Shown here one piece after another: positions 46,300 to 55,158 of a DNA stretch of 64,000 nucleotides (positions within the stretch are counted from its first letter, which is position 1; every line of letters starts with the position of its first letter). The translations under genes and the position numbers were made by a program. Source of the stretch: Cardinium endosymbiont of Culicoides punctatus (GTDB lineage: Bacteria; Bacteroidota; Bacteroidia; Cytophagales; Amoebophilaceae); assembly GCF_004354815.1 (NCBI RefSeq), contig NZ_QWJI01000001.1, positions 1-64,000 of the forward strand. Reading direction: 5' to 3'. The notes beneath the pieces are model-generated. The model worked only from the letters and a program-made list of their open reading frames with translations. It made no database searches and was not told where the DNA came from.

Positions 46300-48459
46300 A
46301 TGCTCAGAAAAATAGTTTCAAAAACAATAACATTACCCGATAATAGGGTTATTACTATAGAAACTGGGAAGTTGGCTACCCAGGCTGATGGTTCGGTTGT
46401 TGTTCGGATGAACAATACGATACTTCTAGCAACTGTGGTTGCAAAAGAGGGGCCAGAAGAAGGTTTTAGTTTTTTCCCTCTTTACGTAGACTACCAAGAA
46501 AAATTTGCTGCTTCAGGTAAAATACCTGGAGGGTTTTTAAAGAGGGAAGGTAGATTGGGAGACCATGAAATACTAGTTGCTAGGTTGGTAGATCGTGCCA
46601 TTCGTCCGCTTTTTGACGATAGTCTAAATATTGAGGTTCAGGTAAATATATCTCTTATATCTGCAGATAGTGACATTGCACCAGATGCACTTGCTGCTTT
46701 AGCTGCTTCGTCTGCTTTAGCCGTTTCTGATATTCCCTTTAATGGTCCTATTTCTGAAGTACGTGTTGCACGTGTACATGGTGATTGGCTCATTAATCCT
46801 TCATCTAGTTTGATGCCGTTAGCAGACATCAACATGATTGTAGCTGCTACAGAAGATGGTGTACTCATGGTTGAAGGGGAAATGAATGAAGTACAAGAAT
46901 CTGAAATGGTAGAAGCCATCCGCTTTGCACATGAGCATATCAAAGTGCATTGTCAAGTTCAAAGGGAGTTTATGGAAGCTGTTGGTATGCAAAAAAGATC
47001 TTTACAGTCTACTGCTACACTAACGAAAGCAATGTATGATCCTGCATTACGCCAAGCTATTTATGCTGACATGTATGCAGTAGCTAAAAAGAATATCCCT
47101 TCTAAGCGTTTGAGAAAAGAAGCTTTTCTAGCTGTAGAAACAAATTATAGTGCGCAGCTCTCTACAAACCTAGCAGAAGAAGAAGTGTCCTCTGTGCACC
47201 AAGGGGAGTTTCTGCTTGACATACAAAATCAAGCTATTAGAGATCTGATATTGAATGAAGGTATACGTTTAGATGGTCGTAAGTTAGATCAAGTTAGGCA
47301 TATTGAATCTGAGGTAGATTATCTCCCATCTGCCCATGGTTCTGCCCTTTTTACAAGGGAAGAAACCCAATCACTTACTACTGTTACCCTTGGTAGTAAA
47401 TTTGATGAACAAATCATTGATCGAGTTACAGAAGATGGGTATAATCGCTTTATGCTTCATTATAATTTTCCTGGATTTTCTACAGGTGAAATTAAGCCGA
47501 ATAGGGCACCTTCTCGTAGAGAAATTGGACATGGACATTTAGCCATGAGGGCACTAAAATCCGTTTTGCCTCCTGATGAAGAAATTTTATATACTATACG
47601 TTTAGTTTCTGATATTCTTGAGTCCAATGGGTCTTCTTCTATGGCAACGGTTTGTGCTGGCTCTTTGGCACTTATGGATGCTGGCATTCCTATTAAATCC
47701 CATGTTGCAGGTATTGCCATGGGGCTAATTACAGATCCTGTTACAGGAAGATTTGCTGTGTTGTCAGATATTTTGGGAGAAGAAGATCATGTGGGAGATA
47801 TGGATTTTAAAGTAACGGGCACATGTAACGGTATTACAGCATGTCAGATGGATATGAAAGTTGCCGGTATATCTTATGAGGTATTGGAAACAGCCTTATT
47901 GCAAGCAAAAGAGGGCCGGTTACATATTTTTCAGAAAATGGTTGAGACCATTGATGTTCCTCGGTTACAACGTAAAGAACATGCTCCAAGCATTATGAGT
48001 ATAGAAGTAGAAAAAGAAATGATTGGGGCTATTATTGGCCCTGGAGGAAAAATTATTCAAGAAATTCAAAAAGAGACAGGTACAGATATTGATATTGTTG
48101 AAAAGAATAATGTAGGTATTGTTACAATATTTGCTGGTAATCAAAATACGCTACAAAAAGCGCTTAGTAGAGTAAATGCTATTGTTTCCAAACCAGTGGT
48201 TGGTGAAATCTATACGGGTAGAGTGAAGGCGGTGCTCAAGTATGGTGCATTTATAGAATTTATGCCTGGTAAAGATGGATTATTGCATATTTCAGAAGTT
48301 CGTCATGAAAGAATTGAAGATTTAGAACAGGTATTAGAGGTGGGAGAAGAACTCCAAGTAAAACTTATTGATATAGACTATAAAACAAGTAAATATAAGT
48401 TATCACGAAAAGCCTTACTACCTTCTAAAGAAGCTGCTAAAGCAGCCTCCGGTGGGTAG
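46300..48459 (+). CDS. pnp: Polyribonucleotide nucleotidyltransferase (PNPase)
   Basis: PNPase is the 3'-5' phosphorolytic RNA decay enzyme. The 719-residue protein contains two RNase PH domains (the second with NRAPSRREIGHGHLA and GDMDFKVTGT, which carries metal-binding Asp residues), a KH domain (IGAIIGPGGKIIQEI) and a C-terminal S1 domain (GEIYTGRVKAVLKYGAFIEF). Length and domain order are normal. It follows rpsO by about 140 bp and precedes rpoD by 58 bp. Confidence 0.97.
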   Translation: MLRKIVSKTITLPDNRVITIETGKLATQADGSVVVRMNNTILLATVVAKEGPEEGFSFFPLYVDYQEKFAASGKIPGGFLKREGRLGDHEILVARLVDRAIRPLFDDSLNIEVQVNISLISADSDIAPDALAALAASSALAVSDIPFNGPISEVRVARVHGDWLINPSSSLMPLADINMIVAATEDGVLMVEGEMNEVQESEMVEAIRFAHEHIKVHCQVQREFMEAVGMQKRSLQSTATLTKAMYDPALRQAIYADMYAVAKKNIPSKRLRKEAFLAVETNYSAQLSTNLAEEEVSSVHQGEFLLDIQNQAIRDLILNEGIRLDGRKLDQVRHIESEVDYLPSAHGSALFTREETQSLTTVTLGSKFDEQIIDRVTEDGYNRFMLHYNFPGFSTGEIKPNRAPSRREIGHGHLAMRALKSVLPPDEEILYTIRLVSDILESNGSSSMATVCAGSLALMDAGIPIKSHVAGIAMGLITDPVTGRFAVLSDILGEEDHVGDMDFKVTGTCNGITACQMDMKVAGISYEVLETALLQAKEGRLHIFQKMVETIDVPRLQRKEHAPSIMSIEVEKEMIGAIIGPGGKIIQEIQKETGTDIDIVEKNNVGIVTIFAGNQNTLQKALSRVNAIVSKPVVGEIYTGRVKAVLKYGAFIEFMPGKDGLLHISEVRHERIEDLEQVLEVGEELQVKLIDIDYKTSKYKLSRKALLPSKEAAKAASGG

Positions 48460-48517
48460 GTTATAGCCATTCTATAGGAAAAATAAATTATGCATGTTCG
48501 TTTAACCTGGTAAACAT

Positions 48518-49381
48518 ATGAGACAACTTAAGATAAGCAAGCAAATTACAAATCGTGAAAGTCAGTCATTAGATAGGTATCTCCAAGAAATTGGTAGAGT
48601 TCCTTTACTTAGTCCAGACGAAGAGGTGGAGCTTTCCAAAAAAATTAGAATGGGAGATAGGGCAGCCTTTGAAAGGTTAACCAAAGCAAACCTTCGTTTT
48701 GTTGTTTCTGTTGCTAAGCAATACCAAAATCAAGGGTTATCTTTAAGTGATTTGATTAATGAGGGTAATCTTGGTTTAATTAAATCTGCTCAACGATTTG
48801 ATGAAAAAAGAGGATTTAAGTTTATTTCTTATGCCGTCTGGTGGATTAGACAGTCTATATTACAGGCTTTAGCTGAACAAGCTAGGATTGTTCGATTGCC
48901 ATTAAATAGAATTGGTTCTCTGAGTAAAATTTCCAGAACTTTCTCTAAATTGGAACAAAAGTATGAGAGAGAACCAACAGTAGAAGAACTTGCTGAGTTT
49001 TTAGAAATAGATCCAGAGGAAGTGAGAGATGCCTTAAAAGTCGCAGGGCGTCATATATCTATTGATGCCCCTTTTGTTCAAGGGGAGGAAAATAGTTTAT
49101 TGGACGTTTTAGAAAATGATGTAGAAAAAAAGCCAGATAGTGAGTTAATGAATGATTCTTTGTGTAGAGAAATTCAACGCTCATTGATGGTGCTTACACC
49201 TAGAGAACGTGATGTATTATGTTCTTATTTTGGTCTTAATAATACGCCAATATTAACCCTAGAAGAAATAGGGGCTAGTTTTGGGTTAACTCGAGAACGT
49301 GTTCGTCAAGTAAAAGAAAAGGCTATTAAAAAATTAAAAGCAACACTTGGTCACGAAACATTAAAATGTTATCTAGGGTAG
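48518..49381 (+). CDS. rpoD: Primary sigma factor RpoD (short Bacteroidota type)
   Basis: The 287-residue protein is the short Bacteroidota housekeeping sigma without region 1.1 or the non-conserved insert. Region 1.2 is [20 protein letters not shown], region 2 includes [25 protein letters not shown] and [13 protein letters not shown], and region 4 ends in [17 protein letters not shown]. This sigma recognises TTTG/TAnnTTTG promoters, consistent with those found here. Probably cotranscribed with pnp. A strong hairpin follows. Confidence 0.96.
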   Translation: MRQLKISKQITNRESQSLDRYLQEIGRVPLLSPDEEVELSKKIRMGDRAAFERLTKANLRFVVSVAKQYQNQGLSLSDLINEGNLGLIKSAQRFDEKRGFKFISYAVWWIRQSILQALAEQARIVRLPLNRIGSLSKISRTFSKLEQKYEREPTVEELAEFLEIDPEEVRDALKVAGRHISIDAPFVQGEENSLLDVLENDVEKKPDSELMNDSLCREIQRSLMVLTPRERDVLCSYFGLNNTPILTLEEIGASFGLTRERVRQVKEKAIKKLKATLGHETLKCYLG

Positions 49382-49420
49382 GTAATCAATTATAAAACAT
49401 TCATTTTTAGCTATAAAAAA

Positions 49421-49457
49421 TTTATACGTTTATGTATAGTGTGCATAAACGTATAAA
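49421..49457 (+). terminator. Terminator hairpin after rpoD
   Basis: TTTATACGTTTATG and CATAAACGTATAAA form a perfect 14-bp stem with a 9-base loop, 40 bp after the rpoD stop. A run of eight T's follows about 15 bp downstream. Confidence 0.65.
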
Positions 49458-49649
49458 ACTTGCAAGTTAAAGTTTTTTTTAGTTAGCTATAAATATAAAA
49501 CCAGCATTTTGCAGGAAAATAGGGAAAGAAAATAGGTGTAAAAATACAACTAGCGTCAGATGCTTGTTTTAAACTACAAAAGAGCCTATTTAGTTGTCTC
49601 CAAATTTTTATACAGATTTTAGCATTTATCTTATTTTTAACACTATACT

Positions 49650-50606
49650 ATGCTAACTCAACCTACGCAACTAATTATTATTGGAGGAGGACCAGCTGGT
49701 TATACTGCTGCTATCTATGCTGCTCGAGCAGGTTTAAACCCTGTGGTATATACAGGACCACAGCCAGGTGGGCAATTAACCATTACGGGGGATGTAGAAA
49801 ATTATCCTGGATATAGAAATGGGGTACTAGGTCCATCTATGATGGAAGACTTCAAAGCTCAGGCAGAGCGATTTGGAACAATTATTAAAGAGGGAACTAT
49901 AGTTAAAGTAGATTTTTCTGTTTACCCACGTTTATTGATACTGGATAATGGTCAACAAGTTACAGCACAAGCCATTATAATTGCTGCTGGTGCATCTGCA
50001 AAATGGTTGGGATTACCCTCAGAAAAAAGACTTTATGGTAGAGGGGTCTCTGCATGTGCTGTTTGTGATGGCTTCTTTTTTAAAAATGAAACTGTTGTAG
50101 TAGTGGGAGGTGGAGACACGGCTGCTGAAGAATCATTGTATCTATCTAAACTTTGTAAAAAAGTACATCTCCTTGTGCGAAAAGGTCAAATGCGCGCTTC
50201 AAATATTATGCAGAACCGTGTCAGTAGCAAAGAAAATATTCAAATATGGTTTCATACAGAAGTTAAAGATATCTTAGGACAAGAAACTGTAGAGGGCGTA
50301 CAGGTTATCCATGTCAAATCCAACCAACTTGATGTAATAGATGCTACAGGTATATTTGTCGCTATCGGTCATCAACCAAATTCGGCTCCATTTTTACCCT
50401 ACATAGCGGTAGATGATCATGGATATATTCAGGTAACGCCAGGAAGAACGCATACCAACATTTCTGGAGTATTTGCAGCTGGAGATATTCAAGATATTCG
50501 ATATAGACAAGCCGTAACAGCTGCTGGAACAGGTTGCATGGCAGCACTAGATGCGGAACGTTTTTTACAAGACCAATCTGTAGATTCTATATTTAAAAAT
50601 CTTTAA
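49650..50606 (+). CDS. trxB: Thioredoxin-disulfide reductase
   Basis: TrxB transfers electrons from NADPH to thioredoxin. The 318-residue FAD protein has the FAD-binding GGGPAGYTAAIYAARAG (12-28), the redox-active CAVC (136-139), the NADPH-binding VVGGGDTAAEE, and the terminal FAD motif GVFAAGDIQD. Length is normal. It ends 8 bp before the EamA transporter gene, so they probably share a transcript. Confidence 0.96.
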   Translation: MLTQPTQLIIIGGGPAGYTAAIYAARAGLNPVVYTGPQPGGQLTITGDVENYPGYRNGVLGPSMMEDFKAQAERFGTIIKEGTIVKVDFSVYPRLLILDNGQQVTAQAIIIAAGASAKWLGLPSEKRLYGRGVSACAVCDGFFFKNETVVVVGGGDTAAEESLYLSKLCKKVHLLVRKGQMRASNIMQNRVSSKENIQIWFHTEVKDILGQETVEGVQVIHVKSNQLDVIDATGIFVAIGHQPNSAPFLPYIAVDDHGYIQVTPGRTHTNISGVFAAGDIQDIRYRQAVTAAGTGCMAALDAERFLQDQSVDSIFKNL

Positions 50607-50614
50607 AATTGACA

Positions 50615-51475
50615 ATGCATCCACAGCAAAACAATTATTGTCAATCATTAGTTTGGTTATTTTTTAGTATGCTTTCAAGTTGCTTAAATGATGTGGTTAC
50701 CAAATATTTAGCAGTAGGGCTAACCTCTTATCAGATCTGTTTCTTTCGATTTGCATTTGGCAGCTTGTTCTTGATACCTATTATGATATATCATAAAGGA
50801 ATCCATGCGTTTAAGACGAAATATTTGGTGCTTCACTTCTTCCGTGGTACATTTTTGGCTATTGGTATGGGGCTATATTGCTATGGCCTTACCCAGGTGG
50901 AGATGAGTACAGTTACTGTAATAGGGTTTACCAATCCTATCTTTATACTTATTTTAGCTAGAATTTTTCTTAAAGAACGGGTCGCGTGGCCAATATGGTT
51001 GGCTACATTATGTGTTTTTATTGGCATGTCCTTGGTATTTCGTCCTGCTGTAATAGGGTATAATACGCCTGTTTTGGGCTGTATACTATCAACTATTTTT
51101 TTTGCATCATTAGATGTTATTAACAAAAAATTTGTAGCGCATGAGGCAATCCTTTCTATGCTCTTTTTCTCTAATTTAATGGCCTCTTTTTGCATGTTAC
51201 CAGTAGCAGGTTATACCTGGCATACACCAACCTTGTACCAACTATTGGTGTTAAGTATATTGGGTATTGGTAGCAATTTGATCTTATATTTTTTATTAAA
51301 AGCATTTCAATTAGTAGATGCCTCTACTTTAGCGCCTTTTAGATATACAGAACTTATATTCTCTATTTTATTTGGTTATCTATTTTTTCATGAGTGGCCA
51401 GCTTTTACCACATGGCTGGGTGCTGGAATTATTATTTCTTGTACTTGTTTTATTGCCTATTATCAAAATAAATAA
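50615..51475 (+). CDS. EamA/DMT family transporter
   Basis: The ATG at 50615 (MHPQQNNYCQSL) is preferred to the TTG two codons earlier. The 286-residue protein has ten predicted membrane helices in two EamA repeats (FFRFAFGSLFLIPIM and, in the second half, ASTLAPFRYTELIFSILFGY). Such drug/metabolite transporters export or import amino acids, nucleosides or S-adenosylmethionine. In intracellular bacteria they often import host metabolites, but the substrate cannot be predicted here. Confidence 0.88.
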   Translation: MHPQQNNYCQSLVWLFFSMLSSCLNDVVTKYLAVGLTSYQICFFRFAFGSLFLIPIMIYHKGIHAFKTKYLVLHFFRGTFLAIGMGLYCYGLTQVEMSTVTVIGFTNPIFILILARIFLKERVAWPIWLATLCVFIGMSLVFRPAVIGYNTPVLGCILSTIFFASLDVINKKFVAHEAILSMLFFSNLMASFCMLPVAGYTWHTPTLYQLLVLSILGIGSNLILYFLLKAFQLVDASTLAPFRYTELIFSILFGYLFFHEWPAFTTWLGAGIIISCTCFIAYYQNK

Positions 51476-51555
51476 TCTATAGTTGATAATTATTTAGTAT
51501 AAAATAGTTTTAGTTTCTATTTTAGTGTAATTTTATTTATTAAATATTAATAAAG

Positions 51556-53013
51556 ATGAAAATAAGATTCTTTCAAATACCATTATGTATCATATGGTTG
51601 TTTTATACATCTCCATGCCTTTTTGCAAAAACCAATTATAAATCAACCACTATACAAAATGCTAAACAGTCTATTGTTGCAATTAACGTACAGACTTCAC
51701 TAACGGCATATACGCCTCCTAATAATTGGCTAGCAAATGGTATAGTAGCAAATAAAGAAAAAGGGTATATACTAACACTTAGCTATAGTCCAGTAACTGT
51801 TAGTACCTATACAGTTACATTTTTTGATGGCCAGCAAACAGATGCAAAGTTTTTGTATTACGACCCTTGGATAGGTTATGCTTTCTTAAAAGTAGATCCG
51901 AAAACCATTCCTGAGGCAGTATCCCAAACGATTTGGAGTAGCGAAGGGGCATCTCTTAATCAGGCCATTTTTACTTTTAATAGTGGAGAAAATCATCAAC
52001 ATACCCTGCATGAAGGAACTATTAGTGCAATAGAGACTTGGGATTTTCCAATGCCACAAGAATCCTTTATTGTCAATACAGATTCAACACTACGGAAATC
52101 GAGTGGAGTTGCAGTATGGAATCGTAAAGGAGAAGCACTAGGGTTGGCTTATGGTTCTATGGATACTTCTATTGTAGTTTTACAAGGAATTTACATAAAA
52201 TATGCCCTTTCTTTTTTGGAAAGAGGAGAGATACCTATTCGAAAACATATAGGGGTTCTGGTTGCAGATTATCTCTTGACAGAGGCAGTACGGTTTGATG
52301 GATTTCCTAATGAAAAGGTGAAAGCTTATCGAAAAAAATTCCCTACAGCCAATGATAAAATTTTACGCGTTCATACTACATTGCATGGCTCTCCTGCAGC
52401 AAAGTTTCTACTATCGGGAGATATTATATGGGAGGTAGATGGAAAACAAATAGGGCATCTTATTGACTTTGATATGGCTATAAATGCTGCTACGAAAGAG
52501 ACTGTCCGTCTTACTCTTTTTAGAAAAGGAGAGTGGCATAATATAACAATTCCCATCTATGATCTAGAAACCCATAAAATAAAAAAAATGGTTCAATTTG
52601 GCGGAGTTACGTTTTTTGAGCTAGATGACCCATCTAGTAGATATACAGGTATGTCTGCAGGAACTGTAGTCTTTTGTGCAGGACATCCAAGTAATATATT
52701 CAAGTCTATATGCTCACTAGAGCTAGAAAAAGACTCCATCTCTTTCTTCAGAAGCCAATTGTTAACTTGTGCGGATCAGCCAATAGCTACTTTAAATGAT
52801 ATGGTTAGATTGGTCCCAATTTGCATGGCGAAAAAGTATTTTACGATCGAGTATATCAATTATTTACATACTTCAACTCCTTTTGGTCCTGTTACAGGAC
52901 ATAATCGATATAAACAAAATATAACCTATGATGAAAATAGTCCAGAACCTAAATTACTCACCTGGGATGCTATTCATTTAGAATGGGTGGTAACCTCTAT
53001 TATTGGTAATTAA
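51556..53013 (+). CDS. HtrA-like pseudoprotease (His and Asp of the triad lost)
   Basis: The 485-residue exported protein (signal MKIRFFQIPLCIIWLFYTSP) is collinear with the next gene product over its whole length, so the two arose by tandem duplication. It has a trypsin-like domain and a PDZ domain (about 260-330). The catalytic His position is Tyr77 (YILTLSYS where the paralog has YILTNQHV). The Asp position is Gly107 (PWIGYAF versus PWLDYGF). Only a Ser (about 183) remains. It is predicted inactive but structurally intact, perhaps a chaperone, scaffold or decoy partner of the active paralog. It lies 11 bp before that gene. Confidence 0.85.
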   Translation: MKIRFFQIPLCIIWLFYTSPCLFAKTNYKSTTIQNAKQSIVAINVQTSLTAYTPPNNWLANGIVANKEKGYILTLSYSPVTVSTYTVTFFDGQQTDAKFLYYDPWIGYAFLKVDPKTIPEAVSQTIWSSEGASLNQAIFTFNSGENHQHTLHEGTISAIETWDFPMPQESFIVNTDSTLRKSSGVAVWNRKGEALGLAYGSMDTSIVVLQGIYIKYALSFLERGEIPIRKHIGVLVADYLLTEAVRFDGFPNEKVKAYRKKFPTANDKILRVHTTLHGSPAAKFLLSGDIIWEVDGKQIGHLIDFDMAINAATKETVRLTLFRKGEWHNITIPIYDLETHKIKKMVQFGGVTFFELDDPSSRYTGMSAGTVVFCAGHPSNIFKSICSLELEKDSISFFRSQLLTCADQPIATLNDMVRLVPICMAKKYFTIEYINYLHTSTPFGPVTGHNRYKQNITYDENSPEPKLLTWDAIHLEWVVTSIIGN

Positions 53014-53024
53014 ATAAAAACACT

Positions 53025-54527
53025 ATGAAACGAAATTATAATCGGTATGTAATATGGATATGCTTCCATATGCTACTCTCTGTTTGTGCTCAAACAGCTT
53101 TTGCTAAGCCTTCTATTACCCCTACCGTCTTAGAACATGCAAAAAAATCAGTTGTTACCATACAAGTAACAACTTCATTATCAGCTTATCAACAAGAAAG
53201 TAAATGGTATGGGACGGGTTTTGTGATTGATCGAGAAGCAGGATATATTCTTACAAATCAACATGTCATTGGCGCTGCTGTAATAGGGACGTACGAGGTT
53301 ACCTTCTACAATGGAATACGGATGCAAGCAAATCTAGTATATTATGATCCTTGGTTGGATTATGGATTCCTAAAGGTGGACCCTAAAATGATTCCTAATG
53401 ACGTAAAAGCATCCTCTTTTAGCCTAATAGACCCCTGTCCAGATCAGCCGATTTTTATCATTGGAAACAATGAGGGTAACAGTCTTTCCCTACATACGGG
53501 TACGGTAGCGAGTATATATCATGTTATTGGAGCCATGCCCCAGCATGCTATTCGGTTAAGTCTTAATACAAGAGGTGGATCCAGTGGCTCTCCTGTTTTT
53601 AACAGTAAAGGACAAGCAATTGCTTTAAATTATGCAGGCAGTAATACATTCGCCTATGCATTGCATCCAGCCTATATTCGCTATGCTTTACCTTTTATTA
53701 AAAAAGGACATACCCCAATCCGAAAACATATAGGAGCTTTTGTAGATACCTATTCATTAACAGATGCTATGCGTTATAATGATTTCCCTGTATCAAAGCA
53801 ACAAGCATACTTAAAACAGTTTCCAAATTCTTCTAGTACTGTTATTCAGGTCACAAACACATTGGCAAATACACCAGCAGCCTCTCAACTGCTACCAGGA
53901 GATATTCTTTGGGCTATTAATGGAAAAGAGATTGGTCCTAGTTTAGTAGATTTTGATCTAGCCTTGAATAGGGTCAACAAAGGAGATACAATACAGCTGC
54001 TTATTTTTAGAAAAGGCCAATGGAAGGAATTGACTTTACAAGTGTATGACCTAGAGGAACATAAAATTAAGAAAATGGTCCGATTTGGTGGAACTGTCTT
54101 TTTTGAAAGCGATGATTTTTTTAGTCACCAGGGGGGCGAAGTCCCTAAAACGCTTACATTCGCGTTTACAGAACCTTATACTATATTTCATCAGGTAAAG
54201 CACTGGGCAGGATATGGACAAAGATGTTTTAGGCTAAAAGTCCTATCTTTTGATGGAATTCCTGTAAAAAGTCTAAATGATTTAGTGCAACGAATTCCTC
54301 TATTGATGGCTAAAAAATATTTTACTATGGAATACATCAATACAGCTCCTATTTGTACATATGGTTCTTTTTTTAGTGATTATCAAACAGGCCATAATCA
54401 TTATATAAGTAATGTAGCTTACGATAGTGGTCTTGCTGAACCCACTTTATATATATTTGATAATCAAGAGATGCAATGGGTAAAAAAAACTATTAAATCT
54501 GTTGTGCGTGTTGGTGCTGGGTCTTGA
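53025..54527 (+). CDS. HtrA/DegP-like serine protease
   Basis: The 500-residue protein has a signal peptide (cleavage near TAFA-KP) and a full trypsin-type triad: His80 in TNQHV, Asp112 in WLDYGFLKVD and Ser187 in GGSSGSP. A PDZ domain covers about 270-345 (PAASQLLPGDILWAINGKEIG), and a C-terminal second PDZ-like region follows. It should act in the periplasm on misfolded envelope proteins or be secreted. The C-terminus differs from the paralog in its last ten or so residues. It is in one probable operon with the pseudoprotease gene. Confidence 0.88.
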   Translation: MKRNYNRYVIWICFHMLLSVCAQTAFAKPSITPTVLEHAKKSVVTIQVTTSLSAYQQESKWYGTGFVIDREAGYILTNQHVIGAAVIGTYEVTFYNGIRMQANLVYYDPWLDYGFLKVDPKMIPNDVKASSFSLIDPCPDQPIFIIGNNEGNSLSLHTGTVASIYHVIGAMPQHAIRLSLNTRGGSSGSPVFNSKGQAIALNYAGSNTFAYALHPAYIRYALPFIKKGHTPIRKHIGAFVDTYSLTDAMRYNDFPVSKQQAYLKQFPNSSSTVIQVTNTLANTPAASQLLPGDILWAINGKEIGPSLVDFDLALNRVNKGDTIQLLIFRKGQWKELTLQVYDLEEHKIKKMVRFGGTVFFESDDFFSHQGGEVPKTLTFAFTEPYTIFHQVKHWAGYGQRCFRLKVLSFDGIPVKSLNDLVQRIPLLMAKKYFTMEYINTAPICTYGSFFSDYQTGHNHYISNVAYDSGLAEPTLYIFDNQEMQWVKKTIKSVVRVGAGS

Positions 54528-54665
54528 CACACTATACCACTACCAATAATTTTCTCATTCAAGAACCATTTTTTTGCTTTTTCGAACTTAATTTCGGTTA
54601 TTTGTATTTAGACAGTTATGGGAATTCTTGATCCAGATCCAGGTTGTGGACATGTAATGTTTTAT

Positions 54666-54740
54666 GGTGAATGTAGCTCAGTTGGTTAGAGCATTGGTTT
54701 GTGGTGCCAAGGGTCGCGGGTTCGAATCCCGTCTTTCACC
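54666..54740 (+). tRNA. tRNA-His (GTG)
   Basis: A full cloverleaf is seen. The D arm is GCTC...GAGC, the anticodon arm TTGGT-TTGTGGT-GCCAA with anticodon GTG, and the T arm GCGGG-TTCGAAT-CCCGT. The histidine identity pair G-1:C73 is encoded (54666 with 54740). The acceptor stem has one apparent mismatch, T6 opposite T67. CCA is not encoded. Confidence 0.93.
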
Positions 54741-55158
54741 CTCGCTTTTCCATGGTATGTTATATTCTAATTTACCTGCTTTCTATTAATATTCAGTTAT
54801 ATGTATTTTTCGCTTAGGGCTACATGCCTCTTGAGTTTCCATTCAAGTATAAGGAAGGAGTATCTACAAGACTGCTGTTTTAAAGCGTATCTCGGGAGTA
54901 TGTAATTTATGTAAACCATACATATATTTTATATATTGATGTAAATGCTGATCATAATCCTTAAATTTCCTAAATTTAAATACATAGAATATCATCAATT
55001 ATTATTGATTGCACAGTACGATAAGAGGTTGAAAAAATGCATTATGGATTTTGCATGTTAGATCTAAGATGGGATTGTCTAAATAGATACATGCCCTTCT
55101 TGCATTTAAATTGAGTTTTTCAGAAGTATCAACACATCCATTACATACCATTGTAGCA
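54741..55158. other. Gap between tRNA-His and mutL
   Basis: No gene, repeat or clear promoter was recognised. It should contain the mutL promoter and the tRNA 3' processing region. Confidence 0.4.
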
